This document shows, piece by piece, positions 22,849 through 34,687 of a stretch of DNA of 64,000 nucleotides. Each line of letters starts with the position of its first letter. Positions within the stretch are counted from its first letter, which is position 1. The notes beneath the pieces are model-generated. The model saw only the letters and a program-made list of their open reading frames with translations, had not been told where the DNA came from and did not search any database. This stretch comes from Wurfbainia villosa (Eukaryota; Streptophyta; Magnoliopsida; Zingiberales; Zingiberaceae). Position numbers and translations under genes: made by a program. The stretch is taken from positions 84,183,174 through 84,247,173 of the forward strand of contig CM045991.1 in NCBI GenBank assembly GCA_025175895.1. The letters run 5' to 3'.

Positions 22849-22850
22849 AG

Positions 22851-22862
22851 TGGTATCATAAC
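22851..22862 (+). other. Primer binding site of element G (degenerate)
   Basis: TGGTATCATAAC, a mutated TGGTATCAGAGC, two bases after the LTR end at 22848. Confidence 0.75.
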
Positions 22863-22918
22863 AAGGTCGCTCTTCAAGGACTAACCGCCGCAAGAGCAAA
22901 CGCTAGAAGAGTAAAATA

Positions 22919-23131
22919 ATGGATCTAAGTGACAGATTCGGCTATAACATCCAGATTCCTTCATCATTCAACCGAGAAGATTTTTCGACATGGAGCATGA
23001 GGATGGAAAAGTTCCTTATGATGGGCATCGAGCAATGGTTCATCCTAATGGACGGGTTCGAAGCTCCTACAAATGACAAGGGAAGGCTCCTCATGAAAAA
23101 AAAATTGACCGAGGAACAAATCCGAAAATTG
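22919..23131 (+). pseudogene. gag of element G, N-terminal fragment
   Basis: Opens MDLSDRFGYNIQIPSSFN and contains EQWFILMDGFEAPTNDKG and the K-LTEEQIRKL segment, aligning with gag of B (16275) and G2 (43879). It is cut at about 23132 where truncated LTR sequence of element E begins. The remainder of this gag, from the second zinc knuckle on, reappears at 38666. The middle (acidic region and first knuckle) is missing from both pieces and must have been deleted. Confidence 0.8.
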
Positions 23132-23810
23132 ACCGGCCACCCACCAGCCACCGGCGACTCCTTCGGCCATCCTCCCTTGGCTGTCGGCGACCAAGGTGCA
23201 ATCGGCCATTGATTGGCCGACCATCTTCTCCACCAACACAAGCTGTTTTGACAGCTTGTTTCTCTTTTCGTAGAGAGGTCATTTGGTCAGTGTTTTGCGC
23301 TCCGACAGTGACCTACTTGCCGGGGATTGGATCTCCGGCAATCCTCATAGGTAGAGACCAAGGTTTCGTCAATTGGTTGACGAAAACCACTTCTAAGAAG
23401 TGAGTTCGTGGAGCTTGTTTATAGATCCTAATTTTGATTCGGATTGTGATCGTCTCTTGGATGACAACGTCTTCGACACGAGGCTAGTAACTCTTGCAAA
23501 GACGGGGCTCATGGCTTTGTGAATCTATCCGAAAGATACTCAGCGTGGATATGGATAGAGGCGATTTTAGTGAGGGTCGCTACGGTTGATGTCATTCCCA
23601 CTACATGTGATACGTCAGGTATACCTAGTATAAGTTTCCTTTTATTGCAAAATTTGAAATATCGATTATGTCTACACATGTTGTATCCTTGCATGTGTGT
23701 GGTGTGTGTGTTATAATAAATAGTTTATTGCTTCCTTTTGCTTCCGTTGTGTGCATGTTTACGAAACATATTCGAACACATACCCACGTCAGTGTCGGGG
23801 AAACCCAACA
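23132..23810 (+). repeat. Truncated 5' LTR of element E
   Basis: Matches only the last part of the 3' LTR, from about 37965 (GGCCACCCACCAGCC; GGCCATTGATTGGCCG; TCGTAGAGAGGTCATTTGG) to CGGGGAAACCCAACA at 23810. Roughly the first 1.5 kb is missing. Confidence 0.88.
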
Positions 23811-23811
23811 G

Positions 23812-23823
23812 TGGTATCAGAGT
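23812..23823 (+). other. Primer binding site of element E
   Basis: TGGTATCAGAGT, one change from the canonical site, one base after the LTR end. Confidence 0.88.
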
Positions 23824-24107
23824 CCGATTGTGTTTCGACATAATCGTAAAATTATTTTTGCGATAGTCATAATTGTATTTATGAAAATATTCTACTTTTG
23901 GAAAGTTTAGAAGTATTTATGGAAATTTTAATTTGTAAAGAAATTCAAATTGGAGGTTTCCTAATATGATTATGAAATTACAATTTTGGAAATTTATTTC
24001 CTAAATTAGATTTGACTTTCCTTAATTAACACTTTTCATAAATAAAATATGTGATTAGATTTGAAAATTTATTTCCTAATTTAATCATGATTTGATTTGA
24101 CTCCTAC
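23824..24107 (+). other. Leader remnant of element E with gag-protease deletion
   Basis: A/T-rich leader runs directly into the pre-integrase domain near 24105. The whole of gag and protease, which the related element Z has, is absent. This marks an internal deletion near 24102. Confidence 0.7.
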
Positions 24108-25208
24108 ATGTGGCATTATCGTCTTGGTCATGTGAGCAAGAAATGCATATCCGAATTACACCGATGTGGAATTCTAGAATCGTTTAAATTAGATTCATAC
24201 GATACATGCGAATCATGCTTAAAAGGCAAGATGACAAAGTTATCTTTTACTGGAAAAGGTGAACCGGTGGGTGAGTTGTTTGGTCTAATACATACTGATG
24301 TATGCGGACCTATGTCAACTCAAGCTCTAGGAGGTTATAGCTACTTCATTACCTTCACTGATGATCACTCACAGTTTGGATATGTGTTCTTGATGAAACA
24401 CAAGTCTGAAGACTTTGAAAGGTTCAAAGAATTTAGAAATGAAGTAGAGAAACAACTTGGAAAGAATATTAAAATACTTTGATCGGATCGAGGTGGTGAA
24501 TACTTGAGTCAAGAGTTTCTAGATTATCTTAGGAACAATGGTATATTGTCTCAATGGACTCCGTCGTATACACCACACCTTAATGGTGTATCTGAGAGGC
24601 GAAATCGGACTTTGTTGGACATGGTCAGGTCAATGATGAATCACGCAAATCTTCCCAAGTCCTTTTGGAGCTATGCACTTCAGACAGCTGTTTACTTGTT
24701 AAACAAAGTCCCGACCAAAGTAGTCTCTACTACTCCATATGAGATATGGGCTAGTAAGAAATCTCATTTATCTTACTTGAAGATATGGGATTATCCTGCT
24801 TATGTGAAGTGGACTGTGTCAGACAAATTGGATGTTAAGTATGATAAATGTCTATTTATTGGATACCCTAAAAAAATGAGGGGTTATCAATTCTATCATC
24901 CCTTGAAACAAAAGGTGTTTGTTTCAAGGAATGATGTGTTTCTAGAGAAAGAGTTTCTCTTGCAAGAAAATAGTGGTAGTGTCGTTGAACTTGAGGAGGT
25001 TCAAAAGACTCCAGTAGACATTGAGGAGATACCTGGTCAAGCACCTCGATCGATGACTCATAGTAATGAGACATCGACTGAACCTATTGTGACACCACAT
25101 CTTCGTAGATCTGGTAGGACATGCAACATTCCTGAGAGATATGGATTTCTCGTAAGTGAATCGAACGACGTATTACTCATTGACGATGAGGAGCCTACCA
25201 ATTATTAA
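24108..25208 (+). pseudogene. Copia integrase (element E)
   Basis: Begins with the zinc-binding pre-integrase region (WHYRLGHVSKK; CESCLKGKMTKLSF), then HTDVCGPMST, FTDDHSQFGY, a stop at the Arg before SDRGGEY (near 24480), and NGVSERRNRT with the third catalytic residue intact. The C-terminal part has KSFWSYALQTAVYLLNKVP and YPKKMRGYQFYHP, then an acidic linker (LLIDDEEPTNY) ending in a stop at 25206-25208. Only one stop interrupts the core. The frame lacks gag and protease upstream. Confidence 0.9.
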
Positions 25209-26345
25209 GAAGTTCTGAATAGTTCAGAAAGGGACAAATAGCTTGGAGCCATGAAGTCATAAATGGATTCCATGTATCGAAATCAAGTTTGGAACTTGGT
25301 GGACCCACCTGAAGGCATTAAGCCTACAGGGTGCAAGTGGGTTTTCAAGAAGAAGACTGACATGGATGGTAATGTGATTACCTTTAAGGATAGATTAGTG
25401 GCGAAAGGCTATCATCAAAAGCAAGGTGTTGATTATGACGAGACCTTTCCACCAGTAGCTATGCTTAAGTCCATTCGGATGCTCCTGGCCATAGCGACTC
25501 ATTATAACTATGAGATATGGCAGATGGATGTGAAAATGGCTTTTCTTAATAGAAATCTCCTCGAGGACGTGTATATGATACAGCCTGAGGGTTTCACATC
25601 AGTTGATAAAACCAATGTATGCAAGCTTCGACGGTCCATATATGGACTGAAGCAAGCATCTAGGAGCTAGAATATCCATTTTGATGAGACAATCAAAAGG
25701 TTTGATTTCTCACAAAATCCAGACGAACTCTGTGAGTACAAGGAGGTTAGTGGGAGTGCAATCGTGTTCCTAGTATTGTATGTCGATGACATATTACTTA
25801 TAGGAAATGATATATCTGTCTTACAGTCAGTCAAAATTTGGTTATCCAAAACATTCTCCATGAAAGACCTGGGTGAAGCAACCTACATCCTCGGGATTAA
25901 GATCTATAGAGATAGATCGAAATGGTTGTTTGGTCTTTCATAGTCTACATATATAGATCGAGTGTTAAAGAGGTTTAGCATGTCGGAATCTAAGAAAGGT
26001 TTCCTTCCCATCAGGCATGGGATACACATTTCAAAGTCTATGTGTCCGCGCACAGAAGACGAGAGGATTTGCATGAGTAAGATTCCCTATGCATCCGCAA
26101 TAGGATCTATCATGTATGTTATGTTGTGTACGAGGCCCGATGTATCATATGCTCTGAGTGTCACGAGCAAATACCAATCTGATCCAAGAATGGATCAAAG
26201 GGAAGTTGTTAAGACAATCCTTAAGTACTTAAGAATAACTAAGGATGTATTCATAATATATAGAGAATGTGATATGGTAATACGCGGGTATACAGATGCT
26301 AGCTTCCAGACAGACAAGGATGATTCCAGGTCTCAATCTGGGTAC
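25209..26345 (+). pseudogene. Copia reverse transcriptase and RNase H start (element E)
   Basis: Contains NQVWNLVDPPEGIKPTGCKW, KDRLVAKGYHQKQGVDYDE, motif A WQMDVKMAFLN with its catalytic Asp, QPEGFTSVDK, YGLKQASRS, and LYVDDILLIGND with the catalytic YVDD. Next come KGFLPIRHGIHISKSMCPR, YASAIGSIMYVMLCTRPD, and the RNase H start GYTDASFQTDKDDSRSQSGY. Stops occur near 25225, 25240, 25260, 25668 and 25940. The frame is cut by element H at 26351, with its GTATT duplication at 26346-26350, and resumes at 36064. Confidence 0.9.
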
Positions 26346-26350
26346 GTATT

Positions 26351-27714
26351 TGATGTGAGCAAAACATATAAAGTTTTAGGAGTAGTTTTTTCTCACATCT
26401 TCTTACATTTTGCGTTAGTTTCATGCATATGTTACTCTGTTTTTTCATGCATTTCCTATTTTCTAGTTCGGAGGTCTGCTCGTTGTTCTTTTGAATGCAG
26501 GATGGCTTTTCGGGCAGAAAAGACGCGTTTTCGGAGCGAAAGGAGGACATTTCATGCTAGACGTAGAGTGGGACATGGCCAGGGCGTGTGGATTCACACG
26601 GTCATGTCCGATGGACGAGGATCAGCACACCAGGGTTGCACACGACCTGGCCGTGTGGAAACACAAGGTCGTGTGGCGGCCTGATGGAGTTGCGCGACTA
26701 GGGTTTTTTCCCGATTTCGCAGCGGTTCGAGGCGACGTCTATATAAGGATGGCTCCGCCCAAACCCTAGGGGAAGGCACGACGGCTAGGATGGTATGCCG
26801 AAGCTCTAAAAAGCTTCGGTAACTCGCAGCGGGGAAAAGGAACGCTGTCGGAGGTCCACCACTTGCAACACAACGCCGGAGAGAAGGTCACAATGCATTG
26901 TAATCTCTATTTCTATGCTCTCTTTCTATTGTAATTGAACTTAAACATGTGTTGTGATTCTTCCTTCGTGTTTATGGAGTAGAACTTTTGATTCTAGGAT
27001 TAGGGAGTAGCTTGTGTTCATAGACAATGTTGGTTTATATTAAATTCTGGCCAAAAGTTTGATTTGACAATTGGATGTTGCTCTTTATTATACCTACGTG
27101 TATTTGGCTTTCTTTCCACTGTGCTTAGGCGATACGAGGTGGTGACAACCCTCGCAATCTAGATTTAGGAGGTTTGATCAAGGAACCTAGGGGTAAACCT
27201 GACCTCCCATAACTGCAGGGAGAAGGGAGCGGTGGAATCGGAAATGGTCCACCGCAAGGATTGATTTTGCATCCTCGTACCCTCTATCCCGCCCTTTTGG
27301 GTGAGGATAGCTCCCGGTGAATGTGGCGGCTCTGCGGGAGAGTGTATGATGTCCCTTCCCCAAAACCATAAGTAAAAGTTTAGACGACGCTAATTGACAA
27401 TGTTGTTCTGTGGTACACAAGTGAAACTGAAGTCCTAGAATCGCCTTTTTAAGACCCCGGCACACTCTTTTCCTCCTCCGTATGACACCGCATTGAGTAG
27501 GATCCTCCGATAGTCCTCACTAACCGACTCTCACTGAGATTTCGTCTGAACAATTGCAACCATTTAGTGTATTAGTACTCGAATCCCAGTCCTTGTGGGA
27601 TCGATAATCTATTTATTACTTGACGACATCTGTGCACTTGCAGTACTGAGCGAGCGCCAGCATTTTTAGTCTTCGACGGTCTCCGCTGAGATTTAAGGTC
27701 GCACCATGCGATCA
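26351..27714 (+). repeat. 5' LTR of element H
   Basis: 1364 bp, TGATGTGAGC...GCGATCA. It contains palindromic text CACACGACCTGGCCGTGTGG (about 26640-26660), a TATATAAG box at 26740, and the CCTGTGGGATCGATAATC-type block near its 3' end that is also found in Athila-like LTR remnants at 53669-55196. Confidence 0.92.
26740..26747 (+). promoter_or_regulatory. TATA box of element H 5' LTR
   Basis: TATATAAG followed by GATGGCTCC, conserved at 35077-35084 in the 3' LTR. A similar box lies at 54118 in the remnant Athila-like LTR. Confidence 0.6.
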
Positions 27715-27720
27715 AGTTTT

Positions 27721-27738
27721 TGGCGCCATTGCTTGTCG
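27721..27738 (+). other. Primer binding site of element H
   Basis: TGGCGCCATTGCTTGTCG, close to the TGGCGCCGTTGCCGGGG site of Athila/Tat gypsy elements. It lies six bases after the LTR end, at the expected place. Confidence 0.85.
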
Positions 27739-28095
27739 GACCTGATTCGATATCAAATTGAACGATGGTAGATTGGATCGGACTTAGGATTAGATTGTTT
27801 TCCTGCTTTATTTTACTTTATTTGCTTTAGTTTTAGTTTCCATATTAAGATTTAGTTTTTATTTGCAGTAGTAGTTTCCTATTTACTTATTGCATCTTAG
27901 GTTTTTTATTTATTAGATTTATTTTCTGCTTTAGCATTAGGTTAGCACTCTTACTTTTGTGTGTTGGTTCATTGTATGCTTAGAATTCTAGGGTCGGAAG
28001 GTTTAATTCCGATCGATTTAGAGATAGAGCGAACCTTTCACCGTCGGAGAGCAGTACAACGAAAAATGGAAGATTAAGCTGCTTCCGAGGTGAAC

Positions 28096-29289
28096 ATGGG
28101 AAGTCGACCTCTGCGGGACTACGTAGCTCCTAGCGCTAGAGGATTCAGGTCGAGCATAGCTAGACCGTCCATATCAGCGAATAACTTTGAGCTTAAGCCA
28201 GCACTCATACATATGGTCCAGCAGAGCCAATTCGAGGGAGCTACAACTAAAGACCCGAACCGGCATCTTGAGGCTTTTCTAGAGATCTGCTCAACCATGA
28301 AATCAATCTGAGTCCTTCCGACGCGATCCGATCGAGCTGCTTTCCGTTTTCCACGGATAAGGCTAAGGCAGCTTCACTCCTTACCCTCCGGCAAAGATCA
28401 CCACATGGGAGCGGTGAGCAGTGAATAAATACTTCCCATCAAGTAAGATTGCTCACATGCGCCATCTTATCACTAGCTTTCGCCAGAAGGAGGGGGAGTC
28501 CCTGTTCGAAGCATGGGATCACTACAAGGGGCTACTTTATCAGTGCCCACACCACGGACTGGAGAGGTGGCTGGTGATCCACATTTTCTATAATGGGATC
28601 GCTTACGCCACAAAGATGTCCATAGATTTTGCCGCAGGAGGAGTCTTAATGAACAAGACCATCGACGAGGTAGAGGATCTTATTGAAGAGGTGGCACAAA
28701 ACCACCATCAATGGGCCTCCGAACGTGGTCAACCCATGCCTGCAGCGGGACATTACACTGTCAACTCTATGGACCATCTTTCAGCAAGGATGGACGCGTT
28801 AAGCAGACGGTTTGACTCTTTGAATCTTTCATCTGCATGCGCGGCCATTGACTTTGGAGAAAGGGCGGCAGCATATCGTGAGGACCACTTTGTAGGGCAG
28901 GGGACCTCAGATGAGAAGATTGAGCATTGTGACGCGATTGGGGACTATGATCAAAGGCCCCACAACCTGTACTCTAATACCTACAATCCTGGATGGAGGA
29001 GTCACCCAAATTTCTCCTACAAAAATAACTCGGGAAACCCCCAACCATCCGGAGGATACGGGCAGCAACAGGGCAATGAGCAGCGACCATAAAAGTCCAG
29101 ATTGGAATAGATGATGGAGGACTTCATTGCTACCCAAACTAAGGTCAATGAAGAATTTCGTCGCCAACATCAAAAGTCTGAAGAAGCACTGAGAGACTTG
29201 AAGGCCACCGTTGACGGCCTTGCAAGTAATACCAGGATGTTGGAGACACAAGTGGCCCAAATAGCCCAATCTGTGTCACAACCTGTGAA
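28096..29289 (+). pseudogene. Athila-like gag (element H), first part
   Basis: The ATG at 28096 opens MGSRPLRDYVAPSARGF and contains SISANNFELKPALIHMVQQ, then HLEAFLEICSTMK, the signature start of Athila/Tat Gag. A frameshifted gap (28311-28420) follows, then NKYFPSSKIAHMRHLITSF, GESLFEAWDHYKGLL, CPHHGLERWL, IDFAAGGVLMNKT, and a Gly/Gln/Asn-rich tail. A further frame from 29111 has a helical stretch ending LETQVAQIAQSVSQP. Solo LTR L2 cuts it at 29294. Gag would form the particle; at least two frame breaks disable it. Confidence 0.88.
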
Positions 29290-29294
29290 GAACT

Positions 29295-31123
29295 TGTTAG
29301 TTATAGCCCTAGAACCAATCATGTGATGGTTGAATAGGGAACATTTTGTATCATATTCTATAAAGGCAAAGGATTGGTTATTATATATTTACGTCTTGCT
29401 TGTGCCAGCTAAATTAAATATATAATAATGCCCTAGAAAAGTAGGTTCTTATCTACAGCACATCAATTGGCAGAATTGATTATGAGAGACTGTAGAGAAC
29501 ACTTTCCTAAATGTTCCTAGTCAAGTATTAATATGCAAGGGCAATATTAATACATAAAGACTAGCATGTAGGTTAATTGATGACTTGATCTCACAAGTCA
29601 TGGATATATGATATCAAGTTGACACATGGGTATATATTAGAGAATATATACTGAACTGACCCGCTATGAGAAAGTTTCATGGATCGTCATATGAGTGTCA
29701 TAAACTTTCTCATGTGACTATTGGTATGAATAGTCCTCAAACCTGAAGTCACTACAGTTCCCTACATAAGGAGTTATGTACTTTGGTATCGTCAAACGTC
29801 ACCCGTAACAGGGTGGACCATAAAGGCGATTACTGGGTATATAACAAATTATGCGGAGGGATGTGAGTGATGTAGATGGGATCTATCCCTCCCATATGAC
29901 GGGAGTGATATCTGTGGGCCCTTTGATTGAGTAGAACTACTAAAACGCATGGCCATGCTCGAATGAGTCAATATGAGATATTGAGCTCATTTGTTTGAGT
30001 TAGTTTACTCAGGGATCAAGAAACACATAGATTGATCGAGGATGACACTGCCTATGCCTCATCGGGTCAACTGATATCAAGGATAGAAGGACACGGCCAT
30101 ACATTATAGTAGTCACTTAAAGGTTAGCCTGATCTTGACTTATTTCGTAACTTGGGTAGCAATGATGTATTGCTAGATGTCGCTCATTGCTTGTGTATCT
30201 AAAAGAGTTTAGATCCACTGCCAACGTTATGAGAGCCTATAGGGTCACACACAAAGAGCATGATGATTAGAAGAATTAATGCATTCTAGTTTGACTAGAA
30301 TAATTTGGGAATAAGCTTAAGTACAAAATGATTTTTGGACTTTAAGCTTAATGAGAATTTTAGCTTATTGATTTAATGAGATTAATTCAATATGCTAAGC
30401 TTAATTGATTTAATAAGATTAACTCAATATGTTACCTTATTGATTTAATGAGATTAATTCAATATGATAACATAAGCTTATTGAATTAATAAGATTAATT
30501 CAATATCCATGAATGCCACATAAGCCACCTAACGGCATGCTATAAGCATGCCACCTAAGCTTGATGAGGTGGAAGGAGACAAAGGGTTTTGACCTTTGGA
30601 TTTCCCCCACATGTGGCCGGCCAAACAAGGAGTGTAAATGTGATAGGAGGTGAAAGGTTTTTCAATCCTATAAAACACCCCATGGGGTGGCCGGCCAAGT
30701 TTGGTGGATTGGTTGAAGCTTGAGGCTTGGAGAGAGCTTGGTGGTGAGAGCATTTGGTTGTGTGGTTTTTGTGAGTGTAGCAAGAAGAGTAGTCTTCTTC
30801 TTCCTTTCTCTTTTTCCCTACTTTCCTCTCCTTTAGGGACTTCTCTAGCAAGAAGTAAAGGAGAGTTCTTCTAGTTTCTTTTGTGAGACAAGAGCTTGCT
30901 CGTGTGGATACATATAGAGGCACGGACATTTGAATATGCTAAAAGATCCAATAAAGCCAAGGAGAAGCGGGATTACAAAGGGCACGCAATAAAGGTAATA
31001 TTCTCCTATAAGATAGGTTTTGAGAAATTTATTTTTGTACGAGGTTTTCTTTCGCAAGGATCACTTGGAAGGGATCCTAATTTTCCGTTGTGCATATGCT
31101 ATTTTGCATACGAGATCCCAACA
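29295..31123 (+). mobile_element. Solo LTR L2 (copia-type) inside H gag
   Basis: 1829 bp, TGTTAGTTATAG...GATCCCAACA, with target duplication GAACT at 29290-29294 and 31124-31128. Removing it restores contiguity of the H gag reading text on either side, which confirms the boundaries. It has no coding region. It includes two GTGGCCGGCCAA stretches (about 30613 and 30687), a repeated TTGATTTAATGAGATTAAT-type segment (30367-30505), and a U5-like end. It is probably the orientation-plus remnant of a copia element absent elsewhere in the window. Confidence 0.92.
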
Positions 31124-31128
31124 GAACT

Positions 31129-31757
31129 CTCCACCAAGCCAAGGAAAAGAGGAAGGAGTAGGGCAAAATAGTCAATTCGCCAAGGAGTGTGCAGCCATGA
31201 TTTCCACCCTACCTGACCAAGCTGAGTTTGAAGAGAAAATCCCAGTATAGCTTGAGGATCCTGGTGAATTCGTTATTCCCTGCTCGATTTATGGGGAGAG
31301 TTTCGACGAAGCGCTATGCGATTTGGGGTCATCAGTCAGTGTGATGCCCTACGCATATTATCTGAAGATGGGATTGAGCGGACTCCAACCAGCAAATCTT
31401 GGTATTCGCATGGGAGATGATTCAGTGAAGAAGCCCGTTGGCCTGCTACCAAGCGTTCCTGTGATGATTGAAGATTTCGTGATACCCACGGACTTCATCA
31501 TACTGGACACAGGACTGAACCCCCAGAATCCTATCATTTTGGGAAGGCCTTTTCTAGCAACTGCAGGGGCGTGCATAGATGTGAAGGCACACCGGATCTC
31601 CCTGGAGGTAGATGGGGAGATCATTCTTTTCATCCTTTCGGAGCAAAGATCTCCCTACTTTGACGGCTTCATGATTAGCAGATTGAAGTCGGAACCTCCA
31701 GATGAAGACCCCAAGACGAATGAATGGAGGTTCACTGAACCACCGGAGCCGAGTTGA
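31129..31757 (+). pseudogene. Athila-like gag end and aspartic protease (element H)
   Basis: After L2 the frame reads QFAKECAAMISTLPDQAEFEE, a stop (TAG, 31248-31250), then LEDPGEFVIPCSIYGESFDEA and ALCDLGSSVSVMPYAYY. The latter is the gypsy retropepsin active site (D-L-G, with DLGAS as the usual family text). Further on are FVIPTDFIILDTGLN and PIILGRPFLATAGACIDV, the conserved C-terminal protease block, ending PPEPS-stop at 31757. The protease would cleave the Gag polyprotein. Apart from the upstream stop it looks intact. It is followed by noncoding text where reverse transcriptase should start. Confidence 0.9.
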
Positions 31758-32242
31758 TAGAAGAGTGCGGTCGAGCTAAACGACCTTAAACAAAATGATT
31801 CTTGGGAGGCAACCCAAGTTTAGTTGTAGATTTCCCTTTTTCTATTGCATTGCATACATGTGTTAGATTTTAGTTTTGATTTCCATCACATTTAGAGTTA
31901 GAAGTAGAAAAGAACTTTGCTAGGCAAAAATGAAACCCATATTAGTCTACACGGCGAAGTATATGAACAAATTCGGGTCATGGTGTATAAAAGGGACAAA
32001 AAATGGGGGCACATGGCCTGACCGTGTGTTTTCCCACGACAGTGCCCGCTTGACCAGAGGTGCACACGGCCTGGCCATGTGTTTTCATACGGTCGTGGTG
32101 CGCGAGGTTAAAAGGGGCAAGCCGTGTGTTTTCACCTCATTTGCGTCGTGTGCTTCAAAAGTTCTTGCCCTAGCCGTGTGAGTTCGTTTTCCCCTTCCTC
32201 TAGAAGCATTTTCAACCTCTTTAGAAGACAAAAGGAGCAAGG
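31758..32242 (+). other. Noncoding stretch between protease and ORF3 of element H
   Basis: Holds GTCGAGCTAAACGACCTTAA and GGGAGGCAACCCAAGT, text that normally follows the Athila pol gene, placed here directly after protease. The reverse transcriptase to integrase region is therefore deleted. Around 32010-32110 lie several CACACGGCC / GGCCATGTG palindromic motifs like those in the LTR. Confidence 0.7.
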
Positions 32243-33729
32243 ATGAGGAGGACCAAGACTGTAGCATCCCGATCCAGTGCCTCGGAGCGACAAACAAGAA
32301 GATCCGATGCTCCTCAAGCTCCGGAAGAGGGTAACGCCCTACCCCCTCTACTTTTTCGCAATAATGAGCATAGAGATAGGTTCAATATGCTCTCTACTCG
32401 TAAACTTACTGCTACTAGGTACTTAGATGAGGATTTGCTAGCATCTTTAGGGTTGTTAGGTGATATGCAAACCCTATTTGCAAAAATGGGTTGGGATGAG
32501 ATTATGGGAATAAGACACCTAACCTACCCTAGGATAGTTTTGGAATTTTTGAGTTCTTTATAGGCGGAAGTTTTAACGGGTAGAGAGAGTGAGGAGGGTA
32601 GGATAAATTTTAGGCTTTTCAATATTGAGCATGAGTGGACCCTTCACCAATGGAACTCATGCTTTGGCTTGCCAAGTGGGGGAGAGAGAAGAACCCCTAA
32701 TGGGTACAACTCCCATTTGATTTGGACTGAGTTGATAGGGGAGCACATTTATGACCCTTCTAGGGTCAAAGCGTCGCACCTCCAAAACCCTGTCATTCAA
32801 TACCTTCACTGTGTCATGGCCAGTACTATATTTGGTCATGGGGAGAGTGATGGTGTAGTGAGATCCAGTGAGCTGCTTTGCCTATGGGACATGCTACAAG
32901 AAAGGAGTAGCATCGATGTAGGGTCCCACTTCATCAGACACTTAGTGAAGATGGGCAAAGCAGCACGCGGAGAGATCCATGTGGGAGGCCTACTTACCCA
33001 CATTTGTTATAGGATAGAGTACGACTACACAGCATTGGAGATTATAGAGGGGAGCCCTAGGATCGACCTAGGAGTATGCATGGCCATGAAGATGATTGTA
33101 AGAGAAGGAGACTCCTTATGCTTTGTAAGGAAAAATCTTATGACCCTTAGGCTCCCCGACCCGGATCGTACTACCATCGCTATATGCGCCAATTGGTGCT
33201 TATAGTGGAGTCCCCTCCACATGAGGAATCATCCACATCAGCACCCATCTCTCCACCTTTGTACCACTCTCCCTCCAATCCACACATACATAGGAGCCCA
33301 CCTAGTCCACGCCGACACGAGCCTACACCTGTGCCACCATCTTTTTCTACTTTTGACCAGGATGCAGGTACATCGGCATATGATTTCTCGGAGTTCCGAT
33401 CACGCCTCGACGACATTTACACTGAGCAGCAGACACAGAGGCAGCAATGGGAGGAGCAGAGCGCCTACCAACAGGCGGAGTTCCAGGGATTCCGGGAGCA
33501 TTTCCAGCGGGCGGAGAAGTTCTACGATGAGGCCCGCATATACTTCCAGGAGGAGGCCGCTCGTCGTCAGGATGAGGCGGCCTATCACTGGGAGATGCGG
33601 CAGCATATGCACGCCCAGCAGGCACAGTGGGCTAGGGAGGAGGAGCACCGAGCAGCCACTGCATCCACCAGTTCCCAGATTGACCACATGTATATGTGGC
33701 ATCAGCGGCTCAACAGCAAGTTCTCCTAG
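32243..33729 (+). pseudogene. ATHILA ORF-1-type protein (element H)
   Basis: The ATG at 32243 opens MRRTKTVASRSS, then RFNMLSTRKLTATRYLDEDLL, LGDMQTLFAKMGWDEIM, LTYPRIVLEFLSSL, a stop near 32561, and RINFRLFNIEHEW, all characteristic of the ATHILA ORF-1 family. The frame continues to about 33200, where a shift leads into a Pro-rich region and a long Gln/Glu/Arg-rich coiled-coil-like tail (RQQWEEQSAYQQ, HMYMWHQRLNSKFS) ending at 33729. Its role is unknown; in full Athila elements it lies downstream of pol, in the position of env. One stop and one frameshift make this copy defective. Frames on the opposite strand here are shadows. Confidence 0.8.
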
Positions 33730-34236
33730 GATCCAGAGATGCCGAGGCTCCTGGACTTTCCAACTCGTCCACCTTATTAGAGGTATATTTTTGTTTAAGT
33801 CTGAGGGGAACCCCAAGCTATATTTTGTTTTGTTTCCTAGCGGTAGTTTCTTTTCTAGTATTTTCATTTTTCATGCATGCATGAGTTGTTTAGTTCCTTT
33901 CAATACTTAATTTTTGGTGTCTTAAAAGCTATCTTAGTAGTATTTTTGAAAATTGCTAGCATGAGTTGTTCCTATAGGTAGTTTAACTCTATTTATCTTG
34001 TGGTATTTTATTCTATGTGCTCTATTGAATGTTCTAGACTTACACTGGTTAGCTCTATTTTTGCACTTACACATGTCGAACAGTCTGACAGAGAGGATCT
34101 AGTACATACCTAGTTATGATTCACTTTAATAAACTGGTACTTTGGAATCCATAGGTGACTCTAGGTTTAGCATTTTAGTTACTGGAGATGCTCGGATTGT
34201 ATAAGCTCATTCGGAAAAATCAAAAATCCCTGTGAG

Positions 34237-34271
<35 letters not shown>

Positions 34272-34675
34272 GGGATAAAAAATAGTTGTCGTGAGTATGG
34301 CTAGGTGCCCCTTTGAGACCGAGTTAGGTTACTGGAGAAACACCTCCCAATTTCTCTCAATACCGAGTACGCCTTTGAGACTTTATGCTAGATCTAGGGA
34401 ACGACCCTCTCTTTGGGCAGGTAAGTGCCTAAGAGCCGAAAACCTTAGGAAAGCTATGGGGTGACGACTTAACTCACCATGGAACGGGCATCCCCTAAGA
34501 ATGATTCGCTTAGCACAAGCACGAGGAGCTAACTTAGTGAATTTTTAGAACGTATCTATTTTTCTTTGATTGCAAATACCACCTGATAAATTTAGTTAGC
34601 ATGCTCATTGTGGAACAATATCCTTTTAAAAATTTTATAGAACTGAGATTTGCTTGAGCACAAGCAAAGATGTAA
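33730..34675 (+). other. 3' untranslated region of element H
   Basis: About 0.95 kb with no gene. It includes an (AT)n microsatellite at about 34239-34268 and precedes the polypurine tract. Confidence 0.65.
34239..34268. repeat. (AT)n microsatellite
   Basis: About 15 AT units, uninterrupted, inside the 3' untranslated part of element H. Confidence 0.95.
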
Positions 34676-34687
34676 GTCTAGGGGAAG
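34676..34687 (+). other. Polypurine tract of element H
   Basis: AGTCTAGGGGAAG directly before the 3' LTR start TGATGTGAGC at 34688. Confidence 0.75.

Noticed and set aside
33221..33910. 229-codon frame and two minus-strand frames over ORF3 of element H
   Set aside because: Shadows of the Gln/Arg-rich ORF3 tail; the residue pattern shows low-complexity Ser/Arg or Leu/Gly text without motifs.
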